This document shows, one piece after another, positions 49,741 to 62,100 of a stretch of 64,000 bases of DNA. Positions within the stretch are counted from its first letter, which is position 1; the number at the start of each line of letters is the position of its first letter. Below the pieces are notes generated by a model. That model made no database searches and had not been told where the DNA came from. It saw nothing but the letters and a program-made list of their open reading frames with translations. Both the position numbers and the translations under genes were made by a program. This DNA comes from Penelope pileata (Eukaryota > Chordata > Aves > Galliformes > Cracidae), in NCBI GenBank assembly GCA_013396635.1, contig WBMW01005028.1, positions 1 to 64,000 on the forward strand. The letters are read 5' to 3'.

Positions 49741-52700
49741 TGACATTTCCATTGTTAGACCTAAATCTTCTTCTTCTGACACCTTCTCTAAAGACTCCTT
49801 ACACTGTTCAAATACTTGCACTCTGAAGCTTGTCTGGCTCTTCATTGCTCCGTTATGATCCAACTGTGCAATCCTCAACGAGTGGCAGTTCCATTTCCAA
49901 AACAGAGTTAAATGCTTGGCACTTAACTTTAAATGCTGATTGCCTAGTAATGAAACCTTTAATCATCAGGTGATTAAAATTTTAATCGCTAAAAGACCTG
50001 TGGAAATCCACTACATAATGCTGAAGATTAATTTCTATGTTTCTTTAACATGTTATTCCAGTGAAAATTACCTTATACAGACCAACAGAGTATAGTATGT
50101 GAAATCTGAAGTTCAACAACTACTGTGCCAAGAAAACAGTTGCAAGGAATTGAAAGATATGGCTGTGAATGTAGAATATAGTTAATTTTATATTACTTAT
50201 TTCATTGAAGGCATTTTTCATTTTAATGGTCAAGTTTCCAACTCACTAGGAAGAAATATATTCATGCATTAACTTCCTAGCAACTAGTCACAATCTGCTT
50301 TTCCAATCAAGTCATAGAAGAGAGTTGAAAATCCAACCTGAAATATGTCTAGAAGGAACTTTAACTACTTTGTTTTACTGAATAAGAAAGAGCACGTATT
50401 ATGCACATAGATCAAATCTTTTCACCATAAAATTTTGTGATGAAGTTTAGCACATGGATTCAAAATTAACATGCAAGACAGTAATGACACTACTAGTTCA
50501 ATGAGCCGCAAACTAGGAAGGATTTACCAGACAGAACAAGCCATCTGCTACAACGTACTGTGTACACTTTCAGAAAAAGTCTATATTTGAAAAGTTCTCA
50601 AAACTCAGAGATGTCTGTATGCACCAGTTTTTGGCATTTCATAACCATCCGTTAGCTGGTGCAGAGGAGTAGGAAATCCTTTACCAGTCACACAAACAGG
50701 CAGAACGGATTTTCAAAGCTTCATTTAGAAACAAGACAAGTATCTCTGAGGACTTTCAACATTCTCCCACAAAGATATGCTTTATGATACATTAATCTTT
50801 TCTGGTTATATTACACTAGTAAAAAGAAAATATAAAACACACATTAGAATGGCAATGATAGCTGATACAGAATGAAGAAGATGCTGGTACACATTTCTAA
50901 ACCTCTCCAAATTAGCCTTCCTGACATTGAATTCCTTGCATTCATTTATTCCATGGTTTTATTGCTTTTCAGGCTCATAGTCTATTTTTCTTCATGCTTG
51001 CCCTTCGCATTTCTAGCAAAGCAAGGGCTTCATGCTCTCTTTGTTATCATGCTATACCTCCCTGTGATCACAAGCATGCCAAGCAATTCAGCTGCTAGGA
51101 GTTCTATTAACCATAATACAATTGCGTGAATATAAAGACATGTAAGGCAGATACTGGCTTTGCAGGATCACAAACAGTTTGAATGTATCAGCATACTGCT
51201 CCATCATGGCTCCATTTAAAGCATTTTCAGTCTTTCAGAAAGAGCATGATGATGATTCTTTACCTCTATGGTACTACAGAAGTATCAAGACATTGAGAGG
51301 AAGTAATGGAGCTGAAAAAAAATGGTTTGCCATGGTCAGTGAGAACCATTGTAGAGATAGATATCCAAGACTTACAAAGCACAGCCTCACACATCTGAAA
51401 AATAACTGCATAGATTTGCCTTAAACTAAATCTGAAAAGGAATTAAAATACATATTTTTCACCTGGTGGAAAAAGTATTTTTAAACCCAAAAGACTGAAA
51501 AAGTGAAAAGGGTTATGCAGTAGTTTATGCTATATTTTAGTGTATCCCAAATGTACAAAATAATTTGTGCAATGTTACACTTTAAATGGAAAGGGGGAAG
51601 TCTCTCAAATACAAGAAAATCATGGCTTTTTTCAGTTCTAATAGTCTTGTGTTCATGGCAGTACATGTACTGCTGGCTAATTTGCATCTGTTTTTATATT
51701 TGTCTACATATTATCTTCATATCATTACTGCTTTATTGGTGATTGGAGACATCTCCTGAATGAAAGGCAGTATACAAACTAAATTCTTTTCTATTCTGGT
51801 CTGTTCGTAAAGGTCAACTCAGCAATGAATCAATGCAGTACTAGAAAGGGGCAGGTCTCCAGAGACTGCAGATATCAAAAGGTCTGACAAACTGGTGTTT
51901 CGCAAAATCAATTCACTACAGGAGACATATTATGCCAAATCCAGACTTCCTGCACCAGGCTGGTGATATTGCATTAGTGTCAAGGCATTTGAACCTCTTG
52001 CATCAGGTTTGAATGAGACTCAGCGCAACAGTTTAGATCACAAATGTCTCCATGTATATGGAATTACACCAAGGGTCATTCTGGCCATGCCACTTAGCAT
52101 TTCATGTTACTTGCCTAGAGGTAACAGTTTTTCATTTTGCTATAAAATTTCCTATAAAACTTTTAATCACTTTTCCATTTTCAAGAATCATCCTTCTAAA
52201 ATGTTTTTGACTATAATTCTTATTATTCTCTATTTTTGTAAAAATCTAGCTGATTTCTGGTTTTACCTATATTAAGTGCCTATATTTGAGTTGTGTTTGG
52301 TGTGTCTAGCTCTTTTAATTTCAGACTTTCGCTTTGTATTTCAAGTATTTTCCACTTTTCATCTGCATCAGCACACCCTTGATTCTTCCTTCCACTTGCA
52401 AATGGTGACCTAAATTCTGTTTAAGAACTTCCTTATTTGAGAAAACTGAAATGTCTGAAGATTCTTATCATCACTTTGCTGTCATAGATTTCTCTAAAAG
52501 CATGTGTAACATGATGTCTATGATATCATGGCATTCTTTCCTCCTCTATCCTTTTTGTCTCCCTTGCTCTTCACACTCCTTTAGATTGTCCCTCCTGAGG
52601 CTTCTGCTTATTAGTGCCGCCTATCCTGACTTTAATCGCACTACACTTACCTCATAGTTGCTGATTTCTTACTCAACCACAGGCTCCCATGAGTGATTTT

Positions 52701-55700
52701 GTTCATCTGTCTGGATGTATACTACCTTCTGCTTATCATCCTTGACAAAACTTTGGGCAATCAGACCTTTAACCAGCTGGGCTACAAACAGCAAATATGT
52801 AATATAACTTTAATGGTTGAAGTGTGTGTGTAAGGAGGTGACTGAAATGACTTTGTTTTTCCCAACCTATCACTCCTTTAGTCACTCAGTCAGGCTCTTA
52901 AAACACTACTATGTTGCCACCTGAGGGAAAGTCAGGTCAGTACTCAAGTTTACAAGATATGTGCAACCTGACCATATTAAGTATATTCAGTATTTTGTGA
53001 TTTCCCAGAGGAAAATTTGTTGGAAAGAAACGGGCCATTATCCTGCAGGTGCAAATGAACACCAGCAATAATTTGTATTTAGATAGAACTTATACTGTCA
53101 AAAAACAGAATTCTTATTTTATGATCATTCCTCAGAAACATGAGGAAAAATATGAAAAAAGTCTGAAAAAATGTATTTGATTACCAACACAAATTTAGTA
53201 GCAGCTGCTTATAATGAAAAAGAACAAATGGAATATGCAAATCCGCTTCCATTTCAGTCCCAGTCAAAAACCCACACTGAACATGTGCTTAAGTAATTGA
53301 AAGTATCTGTTGCTTATGTACGTGATACTAGCATTCTAATGTCATCTGAAGTGACACAGACCAGAAACAGTTGGAGAGACATAAAAGAATTGCTAAAATC
53401 CTCTCCTTTTTTTTCTGGAAAAATGGAAAGGATCTTCTCACGTGATAATTTTCCTTATTTCTTTGAAAAAACTATTCTTCTTCAGAGTAGTCCATTTCTG
53501 CAGTGACCATCATAAAATACAAGTGCAAATAGATGTCACAGATATGTACTATCCTAAGTATAGGAAACAATATATGGAATTTAAGGTATTACAACTGCTA
53601 CTGTATAGCTTTCAACATGAAATATTATACTGTAGCAAAGGTCATTTTCTTTTTCAACTTTACAGTGCTATTCTGGCTAATATGCATCTGTCAATCAATG
53701 AAATAACTCTGGATAAAGAAACTGAACATAGCAGGAAAAAAGCCCACAACACACATCAAAACTCCACATCCTTAAAAAGAATGAAGCTTTCATATATGGA
53801 GAAGAATTGTCTATTTCTGAGGGAAGGAGAAAAGCTAGCGCATTTACCTCTAAGGTCAATGGTAATTTGAAAGGCAGAAAAGGAAGCTGTAATTTCCGTA
53901 GTGATATATGATATACAAGGCCATTCAAAAGCAGGGTCTATGATATGTATGGCCATTCAGAAGCAGTGGCAAAGCAATCTGACAATGATCTGCAGATGTG
54001 GTGGGAGTTTTGGCCCTCCCAGTGCACTGCCAGATGCTCATGCAGATTACCAGACATTTTCTCATACCTATGGGTATCTTCCCTTATCATCTGTCTATCA
54101 AACTAAAACCATATTCTCCAGGTACATTGACATACAGCACTCTGTGAAACACACATATGCTTCTATCATCAGAGTTAACAGGGAAATTTTAATGCATATG
54201 TATTGACTATCCACTGCTAATTCAGATGCAAGTGAGAATGAAAAAAATAATTAGACTTGGAGGAGGACTTTGTTTTGAACTGCATCCAATATGAATCAAA
54301 TAATTCAGCTGAAGCCAGCAGTCAGCCTTGTACTGACTCAGTGTGAGATCGGACCCAGGTCCATGATGTCTGTAATAAAAATCTACAGTTCTGCCTAACT
54401 CACATCTCCAAAGCGTTCAGTGTTCTTGGTTTTCCTGCACATAGAATAATGATTTCACTGCTCGAAAGTGGCAACTGTAAGGATTTTAATAGCTATCACT
54501 GGATATTAGTAGAAACATATTTGTCTCCTCTACTTAATCTTAGCTACTGATCAATGCATATCATGTTTCATTAGGCAATTGCCAAGGGGAGCTCCAAATT
54601 GAGTTTTTCAATGGCTGTATCTCTGTTGAAGTCAGTGGATTTACAGTTGTAGGAAACTTGCCCTTATTCTCCTTATTTGTGTACTTGTATCTTTTGTCTT
54701 GTACCAGGACAAATAGCCTGAATATTCAGTATCAAATAGTGAACCATCTCCATAACCATCTTGTTTAGGGGCTTTCTATCTACAGCTATGCATGTGAACT
54801 GAGATGCACAAAAAGTATATTAATGCATGACACTAGATGATACAAGATTTGGTGTGTCATATTTCCTCTCTTGAGTGCAGCTACAGATCATTGTAGGTAT
54901 AACACTGTACAATCTCACCAGTTCCCCTTTACTGATTTGCAGTCCCTCTAAGGTTTGAAATGGTATTTAGTCAGGGACAGAATTTGGTCACCCATTTTTA
55001 GAGTTAAGGTTTTGCTGCTCAGTAACCACCAGGTGGTAGCATTTTAAAACATTGCTGTTATTTTACAACTGCTGTCCTGTATTATTTGGCAATTTTTGTG
55101 TGGTTTCTTGCAAAGGTTAATGTTAAGGAGGTTGGCATGGTAACCTACTTAGAGTGGATCAAATTGTCATGTGGAGAATTCAAGCATGAATTAAGATAGA
55201 GACACAGAAAGGCTTCCATCTGGGCAGAGACTGAAAAGACTGGGATGTCCCAGTTAACGTTCACATAGCATACGAAAAAGATTTCAGTAACAGGAAAAAA
55301 TGCAGTAGAAAAAGCTCCATAAAAGTTCATCTTGCTTGTAATCCAATATTAATTTATGGAAGCAAATTTTTTAACTCTAAAATATATTGTAGTAGAGGCA
55401 TATACTTTGATTTTTCAAGGCATAAGTCTAACCATTAAATGCCTTCATACAAAAATATTTAAATATTTTGGTACATTGTTTGAGTGAATATAGAGGATGG
55501 ATCTCTTAAATAATTTATTTTTGTTCACTGGAAAGATTTTTAATTGGTGGTTGATATGAAAGTTATTTTCAACCTTGTTGACTATTCTGCTTATGTTTTA
55601 GATTTTGTTTGCCTTTTTTTCCTCCCACCCACACTATGATCCCAGAGAATAATGAAGCTTTAGTAATGAAGGAATAATGAATCAGAACTGTAACTAGAAA

Positions 55701-56136
55701 TTTTTATATTTGAAACACCTTTCCCATTTCCCAGTCAACTCTCTCTTTATCCTAAACCCTTTTTAGCAGTTGTGACAACCTAAACTCTTTTATTTGCTAC
55801 TGCTCAGATATAGTTTCCCTCTGGTGTGTGCTCTTAACAGGTTTCCCTCCCAAACAAGAGTTTGAGTCCAATGAAAGTCATTCCCTGGATGCTTCTGTAG
55901 GTGCCAACTCTTCCGTACTTTATGTTCCAGTGTTGGACATTTGTAGCATTAGAAATAATTAAGAATAGCTAAATGCAAGATATTTGGGCAGAAAATGTGA
56001 CTGCCAAAGTCTTCAGGGGAGACCAGACAAAATCTGATGGATATTGCATGTTCAATAACCATTATAGTCCCTAGCCTACAGTGATGTTAGTAGGTAGAAT
56101 CAGAGCTCAGTGTCTGGGACTGTCAGGAACTAGGAC
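49741..56136. other. Unique AT-rich DNA, no gene seen
   Basis: No gene or transposon is recognisable. The 142-codon frame at 53442-53870 and the 101-codon frame at 53901-54206 show no family motif. A 32-bp duplication lies at 53907-53969. Confidence 0.5.
53907..53969. repeat. 32-bp imperfect tandem duplication
   Basis: TATGATATACAAGGCCATTC begins at 53907 and TATGATATGTATGGCCATTC at 53939. Each is followed by a near-identical AAAAGCAGGG or AGAAGCAGTGG, giving a period of 32 bases. Confidence 0.88.
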
Positions 56137-56151
56137 AAAAAAAAAAAAAAN
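56137..56151. repeat. 14-base A run ending in an unresolved base
   Basis: Fourteen A residues are followed directly by N at 56151. The ambiguous call is probably a homopolymer sequencing or assembly artefact. No processed-gene sequence was recognised upstream of the run. Confidence 0.85.
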
Positions 56152-59100
56152 TGTTGATATATGCTGCTGATACGTTGATTATTTCTTATTTCTCTTCTAG
56201 TTTCCATTTTGGGAAAAATAAAGTCTGAATCAGTCTTAGGCACTTAGCTTGTGTATGTTTTCAGTGCTTACTGAAGCAATCTGTCTTACTTAAGTGTATC
56301 AGATCAGTAGTATTGCCAAGACTCGCACCCTTCGAAGTCTTCAGGAGAAGTTGTGGTGAAGCCATACTGAGGTAGAAGCCATTTAGATAAAAAAAAGATG
56401 AAATACAGGTCTCAAGTAAGGAAGCAGATTTATGAGAGTAATAGAAAATCAAAACATTATTTATATTGCATGTGCATAGTATATGCAGCACGCAATAGTT
56501 CTGCAGAGATAACTACATATAGCTTAGGTGAGTAGAAAATTGTATAGAATGTTCCAAAATGTATTGGAATATTTCAGATCAGTGTTCTGTAGATTGAACA
56601 AAGTGGTAGACATAGTGGCATTGTTATCTGAGAGAATTTATTCAAATGTAAATAAATAAATCTAACTACATGTAGCTTATATCTATTGAGCCATGCTTCT
56701 TATGGAAAAGAAAATATATAGGACAGAAATTGTCTGTGGCCTTTAACTTTTGTCTTGTATTCTTTTCTTTCTGTTAGGACCATTTTTTCCAGTTTTGAAG
56801 ACCACTGTCCACTCATTTCTGTTTTGTGGCTTTTAACAATCTAAGTAAGAAAAAGTGTTGTTGAAACAGATATAACTATATTCCCGAGAAAGAAGTAACT
56901 GTATTCCCAAGAGTTCAGTTCAGTGCTGCAGGGCTCTACCTCTAGAGAATCTTTTCCCCAAATTTGAACTCTCACATATGCCAGCAAGTGTTTTGCTTCC
57001 AAACTAGAATTTTTCCTTCTCAAAATAATCATTCTACATGTATGCTCATACTGCAAAGTGTTCCATTTTTATTCCTTCTCCTATAAGGGAAATTCATTTC
57101 AGTGCTGCCAAATTCAAAATTAATTTTATTCATTAATCAAAAAAGAGTGAAGCTTTTACTCTGCACTAAGGCAAAGTGAGATTTGCCCTCTTTTACTGTG
57201 TGTTTCAGTAAGGGAGCTGAATCTTTTAGTTAGTATGACTGAAAGTCCTGCCTTCCATGTTGCTGCTCCTGGGGATGGAAAAAGCCTGTCTTTGAGTGAT
57301 ATTCTCATTACAAACTTGAAGACTCTTTAGTCTTTCCTATAATGAAGGAAAATTTGGAGACCGAAGTGAGTTAAATATGTGTATAGAGTAAGCCAATTGG
57401 AGCTAAATTTTTTTAACAGCAGGAAAACCTTGCTTTTAATGTCTGTAAGCGTTCTTGAAATTTCTATTTTAAGGATGAGGAAGAAGTCCCATACAACTTC
57501 ACAGTAGCTGCTTATGCTATGTAAAATGTCCATTAAAGTAATACTGTAATTTTCTTTTCATTTTATCACATATATTTGAAGTAGGTGGCCCTTGCAATTG
57601 CTAACACTGATGCTATGAAAGGGATATCTGCTTACTGACATTTTCTTTGTGAAATTATTCAGTAAGGTTTTGTTGATGTTTTCGTGGCTTTCAACTATCT
57701 TCTTGAAAACTAATTAATCAAGTACAATCATCAGGTTGTGTGAAATATTTATAAAGTGTAATTTCCATTGCTGGAAATGTTCTTCAGTGTCTCAGTACTG
57801 TCTCTTAATGAAAAAAATGAGAGGGAGAAAGACACATGTACAGGGAGCATTTATCCCTCTCTTCAAACCAATGAATTTTTACTATGCATATTATATTTCT
57901 ACAGAGAATACTTTTGAGATGTTGATATTTGAAGTTTATGCCATCATTTGCCCTAATTTTGTTGCTTATGCTTCTTGTTTTCTTACGGATTTTTTTTTTC
58001 CCTTATTTCTTTTTCTTTTTTTATTTTGGCAAATATAGTACATATGACTGCAAACTCCACAGGAAATGTTAACTCTTCCAGAAAGGTTTTAATTGAACTT
58101 AACAATAAAACAAAGCTCTAGCTCTTGTTGGCTAATGTTAGTTCTCAATATTGTGATGATGCTGTTCAAAATCATTACAAACCACAGTTTAGAGGTTTCC
58201 GTTTAGTTTCTCAGTGTCTGTCTGGTTACTGAGAATAACTTTGGGATTAAGATAGGCCACTTCTAACTCTGGGAAACTATCTGAGAAAACAGCTTAGCTT
58301 CTGTCGAAGTGCCACAGAGTGTTACTGTGAATTAATTCTAGATAAGCCTCAAAACAACTCTGCAGTAAACAGTAAATAATTTTACTTTCACTGGTGCAGA
58401 CTAATGCAAAAAGGTCTATAATGAGCAAATCAGAAAAGCAGATGTGAAAATGGCAAAACAAAGTACAACACTCTTCAGATTTGTATTGTTTTCAGAAGCA
58501 TGACATCACAGGCAAAATGGTGATAGGTACCTGAGTTACAACACAGAGTGTATTAATCAAGGATTGATCAACAGGGGAAAGTTTTTCAGTGATGATTGTT
58601 CATTTACCATTACTGGATGGTCTTATTTATCACATGATGAATGTCAAAATGTGTGTAAGAAGTGAACTGAAGCAAATTATGTTGCCTAAGAAACATAAAT
58701 GAGAGAGAATTTGCAGAGTTAAGAGAACAATTCTGTTATGGTCAAATAAAACCAAAATTGAAATGCCTTGGTTATTCTCAGGGAAAAACAGGGAGTAGTT
58801 GATAGAAATGCAAGCAAGTGTAACTTTAGGATTAGTTTTTACTTACCAACAAAGCAACAGAAGGTTTGTTATTACCAAAGAAAAAACTTATTTATTAATA
58901 AGTTGTAAAATAAATTTGTCAAGCAATGTAATGATTGATTTCCTTTAGTTTTCCACGTTCAGCTCCAGACATCAGTTACACTGACTTGAGTGATTTTTTT
59001 TAGACCCCACTGGACAATATTTTAAGTTGGACAGAGGAAAAATTCAAGATTTCAGTGATGATTATTTATTTAAATATCAGTGTATTTCTTCTTTCTAGTG

Positions 59101-62100
59101 CAGCATCTTTCAATGTCAGTATGTATCTGACTCATATTCACTTTCAATGATTCCATGTAATCAAATGCAAATTTCTGTGCAAGACAACCTTCTGATACTG
59201 AATATCAGTTTACTGATAGTTGAATTTCCAAATGCAAGCCAAGCTATACAACTTTGTATGAAAAAATAGAGATGCAGGTAGTGAAATCATTGCTAAAATG
59301 CATTCCACTGTGTTATACCAGGATGTTAGTGTCACACCAAGATCACGAGTACTAATGACTGCACTGGCGTAATTAGAACCTTTTCTTGAAAATCTGCAGT
59401 TCCAGTCAACGGATGAGCAGTTAGTGTCACAGTAAACCTACTGTGTAAAGCTGCAGCCTACTAAAAAATAAATAAAAAAAGATTCCGATACCGGCATTTT
59501 TTTCTCAGTGAAGACCTTCATGTTTCATTACTAGATGTAAAGCTCCCTGAAACCACTAGAAAGATTCCCATCGGCCTCAGTGGGCATTTTATGAGGCTTT
59601 TTATGCATTAATTGTTTTCATCATATTTAGGCAGACTTTCTTCATAAATATAACGTGATAAACCTCTCAGATTAACTAATGTGAGAATTAATCACCTTTA
59701 TCTGTGAGATGAGTATCTCCATTAATTTCAATCAGAAGATGACACAAAGGTTTCCAAGAAATGTTGCTATAGTTTCACACATCTTTTCTTTGCAAACTGC
59801 ATAGCAAAATCAAACTCTCTTAACATCAGTATATTAGCATAAAATTCTCATAAATTCTACATATTCCTTTTCAAAACAATGACATGAAATAGTCTTGAAT
59901 CTCATCAGGTAGAATTCAGTGCAGTTGCCTTAAAATGAAGCTACATTGGTACAGACATATATAGCAAGATTTACACAATATATCAAAATTTGATCGCAGT
60001 TGGAGCTTGAAATTCTAGCGGGGAAAAAAACACACAATGCAAAACACGGGAAAAATGGTTTCTTCTGCTTTTTAATTACGGGGACAGATACATTTCTTTC
60101 TTACTTTTAAACATTGATGACTGCCTGAATCTTACAAGTCAAAGGCTTTGCAGGTGAAAAATATCAAACAACTTAATATCAAATATGGTTTAAATGTGAC
60201 TTTCTAAATACGTTCTTTTTTCCATGACAGCATGGATAATTCAAGGTGAATTTTAAGATTTTAAACTTATCTTTTAATCCCATTAAAAAATGCACACAAA
60301 ATATTTTAGCGCATGTGTATAAATAAAATTATAAGCAGTGGAAAATCATTTCTTGTCAATTTGATATGAAAAGGAATAGTAATAAACCTGCATGGCTGCT
60401 GAGCAAAACACTCAAAAGTAAATTAATGCCTATGTTAAAATTGCCTTTTCAATATGAGTCTTGTGCACACTGATTTAATATTCTTTCACTGCTCTCTGTA
60501 TCTGTATTTCTACCTGTAGTACTTTTCTGTTGGATCTTAGTTCAGAGAATGAAAGAAGCCGTGATGAATTGTTTTCTAATTATTAATTAAATAAAATTCT
60601 GCTGCATTTACATATGTCATTGATATTTTTCTCAGTATGTGCACACACTGAACGGATAATAAAAATCATAGGAATTTATCTCACATGATTCCATTTACTG
60701 CTTCTGATATTTGATGTTTACTCTTTAATTTCTATACGAAATGAGGTGAGACAGAATGAGAAAAAAGAGAAAAAGATGAATATGATCATGCAATTAACTT
60801 GTTCCACTGTACATTGCAGTAGGACAGTTGTATTTTGGGAACTCTCCTTACATTTTGAATAACTTATGCGCAAGAAAGCTTTCAAAATTCATAGGAAATT
60901 TATAGGAAAACTATAAATGCAAGAAATTCCATCATGGAGAACATTCTAGTTCAAGAACTCTGCTGGAAATGCACCCTTAATATGACAACTACAGAAAAGA
61001 GGATACTGACAATAGACGTGTCCACTTTTAAGCTGGTTAGAATCTGTACCATATTACACACTGTAACACAGGTTCCTGACACTATTCAGTTCAGTAAGAA
61101 GATAAAAGTGGATTTACTGATCTACGGAGCATTAAAGTAAAAACACAATGCTCTGCATCAAGGCAAGTATGAACAGATATGAAAAAGGTGCCAGACGTGT
61201 GATCAGTGCAAATGACTTGACTATGTGATAGCATGACCATGCTCTCAGAGCTGTTGTCAGCTACTTTTAAGAGTGTGAGATGTCATTTCATAGATTCTTA
61301 CAGATAATGATAAATTGTTTTGGCATTCATACACAAACCAACTAAATCAGACATGGGCACAAATAAAAACACGGATATCGAGAAATAAAAAAGAATTACA
61401 ACTGAATAGCAGAATTTGTAATAAAGCTATATATTTTACAGTGTTAGCAATCTGCGAAATGCAGAATGATCTTCTGTAAGTCACTCAGAGTTGTACCTGC
61501 AAGCAGAAGTTATGAGCCAGATTCCCCTTTGAGAATTCATTTAGCCAGTTCCAGAGTGGAAATCAGAAACCTGAGGCCTGAAAGAAGAAACCGAGAACTG
61601 AGTCGGTGAGCTGTTGAACTATACACTGTTGTTTTTTCTCCTCTGCTTCTGTGATTTCACTGCACATGGTGGCACAACGTTTGAACACCAGAAGGTACTA
61701 TTGTAGGACTATCTATAGCCAGAGTAAAGGCAATTCTCAGCAAGCTCTTTGTATGTGACCTTTTTGGAGAGTAAGAGAGTTTAAGAATATGGAATGAGCT
61801 TTTCCATACTAGTTAGTCTCAGTGAGAAGAGATAGCCAAAGTTATGTGTATTTTATGATAGAGAAAATTGAGAGAGTTGACCTGCTATTGAGAAGAGAAA
61901 ATCCCTGTTGTATTTTGAGAATCACAGCTCAGATAAGTGAGAGGTGAGCTGATCAATGGAAGGCAGGAACAGGAGGGAAAGAGGATGCCAGTAACTGAGT
62001 AAGACCCCTGCATATGCTGACAGCAACCCAGGATCTCAGCTCAGGAGCCTGTGGCATGCAGTCTAGACATGAGGCATTGATTCAGAAGTTAATTTCCCCC

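Noticed and set aside
49433..49858. 141-codon plus-strand frame, proline- and leucine-rich
   Set aside because: It lies in the GC-rich patch, where stops are rare on both strands, and has no family motif or conserved start context.
53442..53870. 142-codon plus-strand frame
   Set aside because: No domain, no compositional change and no splice context. Consistent with chance.
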